This document shows positions 57,182-64,000 of a stretch of 64,000 nucleotides of DNA, one piece after another. The notes below the pieces were generated by a model. The model was not told the origin of the DNA. It ran no database searches and was given only the letters and a program-made list of their open reading frames with translations. The position numbers were made by a program, and so were the translations under genes. Source of the DNA: a virus; the IMG/VR virus record IMGVR_UViG_3300042876_000060, positions 1-64,000 of that record; one strand, 5' to 3'. The number at the start of each line of letters is the position of its first letter. Positions within the stretch are counted from its first letter, which is position 1.

Positions 57182-58183
57182 ATGTCTAGCATCGTTCGCA
57201 TCAAATCTGGTTCTTATCGTAACACCCCTGTCAAAGGTGAAGTGTTCCAATTGGTTAAGGGTTATCAACTTGGTGCCAAAGGTGGTTTCGTTACTGTTAA
57301 GAACGAAGGTCAGTTCCCCGGTCGTCCTGACGAGGTTCGTGTGAACGTTGACAATCAAGATTCTCTGGAATTTCTGTCTGGTATGCCTGCAAAAGTTGAG
57401 GCTGTTTCGGAGACTGATGAACAGGCAATGGATCGCATTGCTTCACGTTTTGGTGTGCTTGATGAAATGTCTCGCGCCTGTATCGCAGGTGACATTCGTG
57501 CGATGATCGTGACTGGTCCTGCTGGTATCGGTAAGTCACACGGTGTGACTATGCAGATGGAAAAAGCATCTATGTTCGACAAAATCTCAGGCAAGCGCCC
57601 TCGCTTTGAGATTGTCAAAGGTGCTATGAGTGGTATTGGTTTGTTTGCTACTCTGTACAAATATTCTGACGCCAAGAACGTTCTAGTGTTCGATGACTGC
57701 GATATCTGGGAAGATCAAGACGCTATCAACGTACTGAAAGGTGCATTGGATTCAGGTAAGACTCGCCGTATATCTTGGAACAAAGACTCACGTATCCTGC
57801 GTGACGAGGGTATCCCTAACACTTTCAACTTCAACGGCTCTGTGATTTTCATCACTAACAAGACTTTCGATAATAAGAAGTCTAGCAAGATGCAACCTCA
57901 CTTGGATGCATTGCAAAGTCGTTGTCACTTTCTGGATCTGACTGTTGACACCGAGCGTGACAAAATGTTGCGTATCAAACAAGTTCACCGTGATGCTGAT
58001 GGTGGTCTGTTTGCTGACTACGATTTTACTCAGGAACAAACTGACGAAATCATGGCATTCATTGATACTAACCATGCAAAACTGCGTGAAGTGTCCTTGC
58101 GTATGTGTCTCAAGATTGCTGACTTGGTTAAGATTTCCGCTAACTGGCGCCAATTGGCACAGGCCACCTGTATGAAGAATTAA
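57182..58183 (+). CDS. AAA+ ATPase (second)
   Basis: 333 aa. An N-terminal SH3-like part (RIKSGSYRNTPVKGEVFQLV), then Walker A VTGPAGIGKSHG (about 115-126) and Walker B VLVFDDCDIW (about 164-173), FITNKTFDNKKSSK as sensor region. A phage P-loop ATPase of unknown role; a minus-strand GIY-YIG gene abuts its stop. Confidence 0.8.
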   Translation: MSSIVRIKSGSYRNTPVKGEVFQLVKGYQLGAKGGFVTVKNEGQFPGRPDEVRVNVDNQDSLEFLSGMPAKVEAVSETDEQAMDRIASRFGVLDEMSRACIAGDIRAMIVTGPAGIGKSHGVTMQMEKASMFDKISGKRPRFEIVKGAMSGIGLFATLYKYSDAKNVLVFDDCDIWEDQDAINVLKGALDSGKTRRISWNKDSRILRDEGIPNTFNFNGSVIFITNKTFDNKKSSKMQPHLDALQSRCHFLDLTVDTERDKMLRIKQVHRDADGGLFADYDFTQEQTDEIMAFIDTNHAKLREVSLRMCLKIADLVKISANWRQLAQATCMKN

Positions 58184-58803
58184 GATTTCGGGCTTTGCCC
58201 GTTTCTTAATCTCGCTAATCTTTGCTTTTCCAAAGTCTCCTTACTCGGGGACTTTCCCTTATTCCAAGGAATTCTTCCTTTAAGGGCCTCAGACCTTTTT
58301 TCGTTTGATTCCTCAGATTGTATGTAGTGTCCGATTAGTCCTTTATTCCAAGCAGGTCTTTCTTTGATTTTAGAGACATGGTCCTCACTTAACTTCCTAC
58401 CAGTCAATGATTTACTCAATGCTTCACTGTGCTCTTTAGTTCTAGGTTTTAATTTTCTGCCTTTACCTGCTACACTTATTTTAATTCTTGTTTCCTCTGT
58501 CGGAACATATCCAGCAGAACCATCGCCACCATCAGTCAAGTTCCTGAGAATTCCGGTATTCGTATCTTTGCGACCATACCAACGAATCATTCTTCTTTCA
58601 AGTGCTAACGCTCCTATGTCAGTCAAGTTGGATTCAATTATGACAATCTTTGTCTGGTCCTTGGGTGGATGTATACCTTTATCGTGCTGATTCCATGCTC
58701 GGATGTTGTGACCTTTTCCGATGTAATAAGGTGTGTTGTCTTGACGCAAGTATGCGTAAACATAGAACCCTGAGGGAGGATTCTTTCTGGTATAAATATT
58801 CAT
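58180..58803 (-). CDS. GIY-YIG homing endonuclease with NUMOD3 motifs
   Basis: 207 aa on the minus strand. PSGFYVYAYLRQDNTPYYIG and KGHNIRAWNQH give the GIY-YIG core; RMIRWYGRKD carries the Glu-side helix; then NUMOD3-type repeats (RIKISVAGKGRKLKPRTKEH, EALKGRIPWNKGKSPSKE). Overlaps the ATPase stop by 4 bases, the usual pattern of insertion at a conserved gene. Confidence 0.9.
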   Translation of the reverse strand: MNIYTRKNPPSGFYVYAYLRQDNTPYYIGKGHNIRAWNQHDKGIHPPKDQTKIVIIESNLTDIGALALERRMIRWYGRKDTNTGILRNLTDGGDGSAGYVPTEETRIKISVAGKGRKLKPRTKEHSEALSKSLTGRKLSEDHVSKIKERPAWNKGLIGHYIQSEESNEKRSEALKGRIPWNKGKSPSKETLEKQRLARLRNGQSPKS

Positions 58804-58874
58804 GCTGGTGCTCCTAAATGTAATACTTTAGCATTAGAGAGGGTAGATGTTGGTAGCATCGTGACCCTCACTTT

Positions 58875-58882
58875 TATTTATG
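58875..58882 (-). promoter_or_regulatory. Possible late box for the endonuclease
   Basis: CATAAATA on the minus strand, 71 bases before the endonuclease start. Confidence 0.35.
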
Positions 58883-58889
58883 CCGAAAT

Positions 58890-58918
58890 TTGACAATAAA
58901 TGGATATGGTGCTATAAT
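58890..58918 (+). promoter_or_regulatory. Consensus sigma-70 promoter
   Basis: TTGACA-17-TATAAT. Confidence 0.95.
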
Positions 58919-58949
58919 ACTTGTATTGAATCACTAAACGGAGTCTGAC

Positions 58950-59198
58950 ATGAACGAACGAATGCTAGAACTTTACAGACAGGCTCAAGTGCCGGACACT
59001 GCGATTGATCCGTCTAACAACATGCCCTATGAGACAACCCGCTTTAGTGCAGACAAGTTTGCCGAGTTAATCGTCCGTATGTGTGCTGATGCCGCTGATA
59101 TGGGACAGGACGCAGGTTGCGAATATGCAGGCGACTATGTTGCTGAATTCATGGGCTTTGGTCAAGAAGAAGGCGTAACCGAATGGAGAGCAAAATGA
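58950..59198 (+). CDS. KFAELIVRE-family small protein
   Basis: 82 aa. MNERMLELYRQA, ADKFAELIVRMCADAADM; C-terminus differs (FMGFGQEEGVTEWRAK). Overlaps the prepilin-like gene. Confidence 0.62.
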   Translation: MNERMLELYRQAQVPDTAIDPSNNMPYETTRFSADKFAELIVRMCADAADMGQDAGCEYAGDYVAEFMGFGQEEGVTEWRAK

Positions 59199-59431
59199 AA
59201 CAGCGTGGATTTACTCTGATTGAAATGATGATTGTAGTTGTCTTTGTACTCACTCTTGGGTTGATGGTCCTGGGTGTGACTAATGGTACAACTCAGGGTA
59301 ATACAATCAGTTGGGGCGTCAATGGCATGACTGAAATGCGATGTATTGATGGTTATAAGTTTGTAGTAGGTGATCGTGGTCAAGCTCGTCAAGTAATGGA
59401 CGAGTTTGGCAAAGGGGTCAAGTGCCAATGA
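59195..59431 (+). CDS. Prepilin-like small protein
   Basis: 78 aa from ATG 59195. MKQRGFTLIEMMIVVVFVLT is an almost perfect type IV prepilin N-terminus: short basic leader, Gly before Phe+1, Glu+5, hydrophobic helix. The C-terminal 50 residues (SWGVNGMTEMRCIDGYKFVV, Cys pair) are too short for a normal pilin. It could enter the host inner membrane and be processed by PilD. Confidence 0.6.
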   Translation: MKQRGFTLIEMMIVVVFVLTLGLMVLGVTNGTTQGNTISWGVNGMTEMRCIDGYKFVVGDRGQARQVMDEFGKGVKCQ

Positions 59432-59673
59432 CAAATCCAACAGACTTGATTGACCGTGAACTTAGTATTGATGACTTTGTTGTATTTCACAACAACATCT
59501 ACCGAGTAAAAGCATTTGGAAAAGCACATCCAAGTTCAGGTAAAGGTACTGTGCAAATCATGTTAGCAAATCCTAGTCCAACGACTCGCCCTGTAAAGAA
59601 ATACAGCGGTGACCTTTGTAAACTAGATCAAGGTGAAGTCTTATTCTGGATGTTAAAGAAAGATTACAAATGA
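59428..59673 (+). CDS. Unknown small protein
   Basis: 81 aa from ATG 59428; beta-rich (LSIDDFVVFHNNIYRVKAFG). ATGA overlaps on both sides. Confidence 0.55.
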   Translation: MTNPTDLIDRELSIDDFVVFHNNIYRVKAFGKAHPSSGKGTVQIMLANPSPTTRPVKKYSGDLCKLDQGEVLFWMLKKDYK

Positions 59674-60020
59674 AAGTTAAAACAGGTTTCTATTTTATTG
59701 GTTGGATGTTCAAGCGATTATGTCGTACATTGTTTCGACTTCCTTTGAAGCTACACCGTACATTCATGAACACATATCAAGATCATCGTGGGCTAGGATT
59801 CTTTGCTTGGTTCCTCACTAGTATGGTCGTGATATTTTTACTAGGTGCTGTTGGTTTGTCTATTGGTGATACGAACGCAGAAAGCGTGAGTAATTTTAAA
59901 ACGATAGTCACTTTTGGATATAGTATAGCAGTAACGTATTTGATTACATGCGTGATCCTAGATCAGTATGAAAAGTTTGAGAACGAGCGAATGGCATCCT
60001 GGCATACGTTAAAAGACTAA
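59670..60020 (+). CDS. Membrane protein with two helices
   Basis: 116 aa; basic N-terminus (FKRLCRTLFRLPLKLHRTFM), helices about 50-70 (FAWFLTSMVVIFLLGAVGLS) and 82-102. Function unknown. Confidence 0.58.
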   Translation: MKVKTGFYFIGWMFKRLCRTLFRLPLKLHRTFMNTYQDHRGLGFFAWFLTSMVVIFLLGAVGLSIGDTNAESVSNFKTIVTFGYSIAVTYLITCVILDQYEKFENERMASWHTLKD

Positions 60021-60028
60021 CAAAAATT

Positions 60029-60055
60029 AGTAGTACTTTAGTACTACTTTTTTTT
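60029..60055 (+). terminator. Intrinsic terminator
   Basis: AGTAGTAC-TTTA-GTACTACT and long T run. Confidence 0.9.
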
Positions 60056-60057
60056 GG

Positions 60058-60086
60058 TTGACAATAAATCGTTTTGGGCATATAAT
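60058..60086 (+). promoter_or_regulatory. Consensus sigma-70 promoter
   Basis: TTGACA-17-TATAAT, three bases after the terminator T run. Confidence 0.95.
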
Positions 60087-60118
60087 ACATGTATAGATTG
60101 AGAAAACGGAGTGTTGTT

Positions 60119-60286
60119 ATGACCCAGTTTGTTGTTAGAGAAGTTGAATGGGGCGGTGACGTAGATGGCACTGGTCCCGAGCGTTGGTTGGGCAGGGCCT
60201 TGGGTTGTTTCGACACCGAGGATGAAGCCTTGGACTTTGTAGACACCCAATGGACTGATTGTGAAGTTGTTGAGGAGAATGTATGA
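60119..60286 (+). CDS. Unknown small protein
   Basis: 55 aa from ATG 60119; acidic, FVVREVEWGGDVDGTGPERW. Coupled to the next gene. Confidence 0.55.
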   Translation: MTQFVVREVEWGGDVDGTGPERWLGRALGCFDTEDEALDFVDTQWTDCEVVEENV

Positions 60287-60540
60287 ACGAACGAATCGCA
60301 GAACTCAGAGCAAGAGCACAAGAGCTGGCTGCTGAGGCTTTCCCCGGCGATGTGCCCTTTGATCCAAATCCCAATCCAATATTGTGGGACAGAATTCATA
60401 TAAGTTATGAAAAGTTCGCCGAGTTGATTGTCAAGGAATGTATTGAACAGGTTTGGTATACTCGTGAAGATGGTATCAATGGCAATGTTTCTCAAGTTAT
60501 CAAGGACAGGATTAAACAACGTTTTGGAGTTGAAGAATGA
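60283..60540 (+). CDS. KFAELIVRE-family small protein
   Basis: 85 aa. MNERIAELRARAQELAAEAF, YEKFAELIVKECIEQV and IKQRFGVEE. A complete member of the family. Confidence 0.65.
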   Translation: MNERIAELRARAQELAAEAFPGDVPFDPNPNPILWDRIHISYEKFAELIVKECIEQVWYTREDGINGNVSQVIKDRIKQRFGVEE

Positions 60541-61331
60541 GTATTATCCAAGCATACAAAAGTGACGCAGACGGTAAAATCTTTGAAGACAAAAAGAAGT
60601 ACCAAGCTCACCTGCGTAAACTAGCAAGTGCCCGTCGTGCTGAAAAGAAGGTTGAGCAGATGGAAGCAGAGCGTGAGTTGTTCCTTGAAAAGATGGGACA
60701 AGTTAAAAGTCTTGCCGAACTGAACCAGTTTATCAAAGACAACTGGCGCTGGTTCTGGGCTAACGGGGCACAAAATGACTTCTATCGTTGGGATCGTAAA
60801 GGTGAGGCTGCTCCGTTTCACGAATACCACGATGTGAGCATCCTTGACTTGCGCTGGAGTGAATCTCTGAGTAACAGCCACTCTAGCCCTCGCAAAGGTG
60901 TTCAAAACTTTGATACCCGCGCTGATTACAACAAAGGTAAGCCTACTGGTTACCCAGGTTGGAGTGGTCGTATCAACATCAAAGTTAAGCCACCAATGAG
61001 TAAGCACAAGAAAGATCCTTACATGCATGATGGTTGGGGTAGTAGTTACTTTGAGCGCACTACTATCTGTACAGGTGGCGGTGGCGGTGGTGGTGGCACT
61101 GAGTTTAAGAGTTACAGTTACGAAGTTAAACTTTGGGCCGCAGACTTCCCTGCAATGTATGAAGCAAAACGTAAGGATGAATGGATTCAGAAAGAAAACG
61201 CTGACCGTTTGTTTGTATGGCGACAACTTGGGGGTAAGGGTTTGACTCCCGGTGTCACTGAACAAGATATCCCAAGTGACTTCACTGTTAGTGATCCACT
61301 TGAAGGGGATTTCAGTCGCACAAAATACTAA
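60537..61331 (+). CDS. Unknown protein with glycine run
   Basis: 264 aa. N-terminal basic helix (KYQAHLRKLASARRAEKKVE), central LAELNQFIKDNWRWFWANGA and a run of eight glycines near residue 183. No family recognised. Confidence 0.6.
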   Translation: MSIIQAYKSDADGKIFEDKKKYQAHLRKLASARRAEKKVEQMEAERELFLEKMGQVKSLAELNQFIKDNWRWFWANGAQNDFYRWDRKGEAAPFHEYHDVSILDLRWSESLSNSHSSPRKGVQNFDTRADYNKGKPTGYPGWSGRINIKVKPPMSKHKKDPYMHDGWGSSYFERTTICTGGGGGGGGTEFKSYSYEVKLWAADFPAMYEAKRKDEWIQKENADRLFVWRQLGGKGLTPGVTEQDIPSDFTVSDPLEGDFSRTKY

Positions 61332-61347
61332 TTGGTAACGCATTTTA

Positions 61348-61370
61348 GGGGACTTCGGTCCCCCTTTTTT
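61348..61370 (+). terminator. Intrinsic terminator with UUCG loop
   Basis: GGGGAC-TTCG-GTCCCC and T run. Confidence 0.9.
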
Positions 61371-61380
61371 GCCTTATAAT

Positions 61381-61409
61381 TTGCTTTTACTGTTGCGATT
61401 AAATATAAT
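61381..61409 (+). promoter_or_regulatory. Promoter with start codon at +1
   Basis: TTGCTT-17-TATAAT; ATG at 61416 follows after 6 bases. Confidence 0.6.
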
Positions 61410-61415
61410 GTAACA

Positions 61416-62420
61416 ATGGTAGAGCCTAAAACAATCGAACAAGTACTTCACTTTATGAAGGGTCATATCCACATGAGTAGATATGACGAAAAGTTTATTG
61501 ATAACATAGCAACGTTAAAACAAGTAACTACCAATCAAGTAGTATTACTAGATACGTTATTGCATAAATATCAAAGACAGTTTGCCAAACACGAACTATT
61601 CGTTGACAAGTTGGTTGACTTGCCATGGTCAGTTAATGTCGTTGAATCTAGTCCTCAATACACTGAGGGTCATGTAAAGATTGACAACGACACAATATAT
61701 TTCAAGTGTCCATTCAATAGAACATTCATCGATTCTTTCAGAAAGATCGAACTGAATAGTTTTACCTGGGTCAAAGAGGAGAGACAATACAAAGCTCCTT
61801 ACAGCACATGCAACCTCAAACTTGTATTGAACGCGGCTGACAAATACTTTCCAGTCATACACAAATGTGAAGTCACACAACACATAATTGAAACACTGAC
61901 TGAGTATGAGTTGATGAAGTATTGGGAACCCACACTAGTCAAACGTAACGGCAACTGGTTCATCGTGGCATCAAACAGTGCGTTAGATGAAAGTCTTGGT
62001 GATCTTAAACTAGATGACAGTATTGAGACACTAGCCATTCTATCTAGCCGAGGTATTACATTTGATGATGCAACAATCAACATTAGTCCAAAGCATAGAT
62101 TTGCATGTGAGCAAATCACGTATATTGAGCAAAGTCACCTAACCATTATGGTTTCTTGGCTCAAGGAGATACAATGTGATATAGCGTATCTATCAGGTTC
62201 TTCTGTTACTAACTCAACTAGAGAAAAGTTAAAGAGAGAACTAGAGGCAAATGGTATTCAATACTGCGACACTAACACTAGCGTTAGTTTACTACCCATA
62301 GGTGACTACAACTTCCCAGTGACAATTAGGTTCATGAGGAAGTTTGAGAGTGCATATGACCCAGCAAAGGTGTGTAAAACAATTCACATCGTAAATTCAG
62401 AACCAATCAATATTAAATGA
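61416..62420 (+). CDS. UvsW-associated protein, possibly HARP-like
   Basis: 334 aa. Residues about 80-150 (DNDTIYFKCPFNRTFIDSFR, FTWVKEERQYKAPYSTCNLK) resemble the annealing-helicase HARP region, where a protein recognises forked DNA. It overlaps UvsW by ATGA, so the two may form a split helicase with separate DNA-recognition and motor proteins. No Shine-Dalgarno site: probably leaderless. Confidence 0.5.
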   Translation: MVEPKTIEQVLHFMKGHIHMSRYDEKFIDNIATLKQVTTNQVVLLDTLLHKYQRQFAKHELFVDKLVDLPWSVNVVESSPQYTEGHVKIDNDTIYFKCPFNRTFIDSFRKIELNSFTWVKEERQYKAPYSTCNLKLVLNAADKYFPVIHKCEVTQHIIETLTEYELMKYWEPTLVKRNGNWFIVASNSALDESLGDLKLDDSIETLAILSSRGITFDDATINISPKHRFACEQITYIEQSHLTIMVSWLKEIQCDIAYLSGSSVTNSTREKLKRELEANGIQYCDTNTSVSLLPIGDYNFPVTIRFMRKFESAYDPAKVCKTIHIVNSEPINIK

Positions 62421-63904
62421 AACAATGTAAATTACTAATCAGGGACGAAGTTAACATAAAACTTGAGGGACTTGATCTATCAGAGCGCAAGGCTCTAATG
62501 AAGATGTTTGAATTTGATGTGCCAGGTGCACGTTATCTTCCAAGCGTAAGACTAGGACGTTGGAATGGTAAAACAAGCTATTTCAGCCTAGGTGGTAGCA
62601 CGTACATCAACTTGCTTGAAGAAATTCTACCTGTACTTGATCGTGCAGGGTATGACATTGACCTCGATGACCAACGTGACTATCGCACAACATTCGAATT
62701 TGACAAGGTGTCTGAGGAGACGTTCAAACACAAAGTATGGCCTGCAAAGCATCCGGCAGCAGGTCAACCTGTTGTGTTGCGTGACTATCAGATTGATATC
62801 ATTAACAAGTTTCTTGAAAATCCGCAGTGTATTCAAGAAGTAGCAACGGGTGCAGGTAAGACGTTGACAACTGCGGCACTATCATTGAGCGTGGAGAAGT
62901 ATGGTAGATCGATTGTTATTGTCCCTAATAAAGACCTTGTACGCCAAACGGAAGCTGACTATATTAACCTGGGCCTTGATGTTGGTGTATATTTTGGTGA
63001 CCGTAAAGAAGCCGGACGAACTCATACAATCTGTACTTGGCAATCATTGAACAACATGATGAAGAACACTAAAGCAGGAGAAGCAGAAATCCCAATTGGT
63101 GAGTTCATCGAAGGTGTTGTGTGTGTTATGGTTGACGAAGTACACATGGCTAAAGCTGATGCACTGAAAGCATTGTTAACTGGTCCTTTTGCTCAGGTTC
63201 CTATTCGCTGGGGATTGACAGGTACAGTTCCAAAGGCTAAGTTTGAATTCATGTCGTTGTTCGTTTCATTAGGCCCGGTCATTGGTCGTCTATCTGCAAG
63301 CGAACTACAAGACAGAGGTGTACTTGCACAATGCCACGTTAAGATCGTGCAGTTGAAAGACGAAGTAGAGTTTGGTAACTATCAAAGCGAGTTGAAGTAC
63401 CTAACTGAGAACAGCGAACGACTTGATGCAATCGCTAAACTAATCAATGATGTCAAAGACAGTGGTAACACATTGATTCTTGTAGACAGAATCAGTGCAG
63501 GCAAAGAACTACAACGTAGATTGTCAAATATCTTTAGTCTATTGAAAGATAAACCAGAAGTAGCATTCGTATCAGGAGAAACAAACTTAAATGAACGTAG
63601 GGAAGAGTATGATGACTTTGCTACAGCGACTAACAAAGTCTTTATCGCCACGTATGGTGTCGCTGCTGTTGGTATCAATATACCTCGTATCTTTAACTTG
63701 GTTCTTTTGGAGCCTGGTAAATCGTTTGTCCGTGTTATCCAGTCAATAGGTCGAGGCATTCGTAAAGCAGAAGACAAAGATTTTGTGCAGATTTGGGATA
63801 TCACTAGCTCATGTAAGTTTGCTAAACGTCACTTGACGCAAAGAAAAACCTACTATAAAGATGCAAACTATCCATTTGACATTGAAAAGCTAACCTATAA
63901 GTGA
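62417..63904 (+). CDS. uvsW: UvsW helicase
   Basis: 495 aa (T4: 587). Superfamily 2: motif I ATGAGKT (143-149), motif II VDEVH (239-243), motif III LTGTVPK, motifs V-VI VAAVGINIPR and QSIGRGIRKA. The N-terminal 115 residues form the DNA-binding domain (RYLPSVRLGRWNGKTSYFSL). Unwinds R-loops and branched recombination intermediates, switching T4 from origin to recombination-dependent replication. Confidence 0.93.
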   Translation: MKQCKLLIRDEVNIKLEGLDLSERKALMKMFEFDVPGARYLPSVRLGRWNGKTSYFSLGGSTYINLLEEILPVLDRAGYDIDLDDQRDYRTTFEFDKVSEETFKHKVWPAKHPAAGQPVVLRDYQIDIINKFLENPQCIQEVATGAGKTLTTAALSLSVEKYGRSIVIVPNKDLVRQTEADYINLGLDVGVYFGDRKEAGRTHTICTWQSLNNMMKNTKAGEAEIPIGEFIEGVVCVMVDEVHMAKADALKALLTGPFAQVPIRWGLTGTVPKAKFEFMSLFVSLGPVIGRLSASELQDRGVLAQCHVKIVQLKDEVEFGNYQSELKYLTENSERLDAIAKLINDVKDSGNTLILVDRISAGKELQRRLSNIFSLLKDKPEVAFVSGETNLNERREEYDDFATATNKVFIATYGVAAVGINIPRIFNLVLLEPGKSFVRVIQSIGRGIRKAEDKDFVQIWDITSSCKFAKRHLTQRKTYYKDANYPFDIEKLTYK

Positions 63905-63910
63905 TATAAT
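63882..63910 (+). promoter_or_regulatory. Promoter with start codon at +1
   Basis: TTGAAA-17-TATAAT inside the end of uvsW; the next ATG (63916) follows after 5 bases. Confidence 0.6.
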
Positions 63911-63915
63911 ACATT

Positions 63916-64000
63916 ATGCGTATATTAACCCTCGACAACAACTATTACAATCTAGAGACATTACCGGAAGAGATTGATGACCTTAGATTTGCTATCTTAG
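63916..64000 (+). CDS. Partial gene, 3' end outside the window
   Basis: 28 codons visible (MRILTLDNNYYNLETLPEEI...). Too short to identify; likely leaderless. Confidence 0.55.
   Translation, partial: MRILTLDNNYYNLETLPEEIDDLRFAIL

Noticed and set aside
58791-58798. TATAAATA on the plus strand
   Set aside because: It lies inside the minus-strand endonuclease and leads only to a nine-codon frame.

Overview
The window reads as part of the genome of a large T4-like tailed phage (myovirus-type core). The T4 core genes are a gp17-type large terminase (35159-36712), gp32-like single-strand binding protein (38721-39719), UvsX (40001-41071), UvsY (41317-41778), rIIA and rIIB (44305-47519) and UvsW (62417-63904). 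T4-type late promoter boxes (NATAAATA) precede structural genes, and near-perfect sigma-70 promoters (TTGACA-N17-TATAAT) precede early-type genes. Nearly every gene is on the plus strand, packed with ATGA or TAATG overlaps; only two GIY-YIG homing endonucleases are on the minus strand. The sequence is AT-rich. A permuted two-piece tmRNA and a BPSL0761-like protein hint at a proteobacterial host, perhaps a freshwater betaproteobacterium; that is inference.

Layout. 1-6.5 kb: a small-molecule/glycan tailoring cassette (short DegT-type aminotransferase, amidinotransferase, dioxygenase-glycosyltransferase fusion, SGNH protein, NodU/CmcH-type carbamoyltransferase, membrane protein). 6.5-12 kb: a 1503-aa protein with about 11 close repeats of an FDFSWHPD...YIYQFGTQW unit and a glycosyltransferase-like end, then another glycosyltransferase-like protein. 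12-18.8 kb: small genes, an HNH endonuclease, a permuted tmRNA, an outer-membrane barrel protein, a tRNA with anticodon CUA, a gene with an in-frame amber codon at codon 3, and an AhpC/AhpD peroxidase pair. 18.8-26 kb: TOPRIM protein, SprT-like protease, MoxR ATPase with VWA partner and small unknowns. 26-38.6 kb: DHFR, ThyA, sugar epimerase, DegT aminotransferase, spanins and lysis-type lipoproteins, structural proteins, two proteins with T4 internal-protein-like N-termini, terminase and a large virion-associated-type protein. 38.6-47.5 kb: recombination genes and rII. 47.5-58.8 kb: early-type promoter-led genes with an NAD+ island (NMNAT-Nudix, macro domain, SLOG, nucleoside deoxyribosyltransferase-like, NAMPT) and two AAA ATPases. 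58.9-64 kb: small proteins including a prepilin-like one, then UvsW.

How it fits together. At least two promoter classes divide the genome: sigma-70 promoters with standard leaders and Shine-Dalgarno sites drive host-takeover and nucleotide/NAD genes, while late boxes lie so close to several ATGs that the mRNAs should be leaderless. The least expected content concerns translation: the phage carries its own permuted tmRNA and an amber-reading tRNA, and a gene about 330 bases downstream of that tRNA has an amber codon right after a strong ribosome binding site. The NAD+ island resembles the known phage NAMPT+NMNAT pathway (NARP2) that restores NAD+ after abortive-infection defences; two of its genes, plus one upstream hypothetical gene, share a small covarying hairpin in their leaders that I do not recognise.
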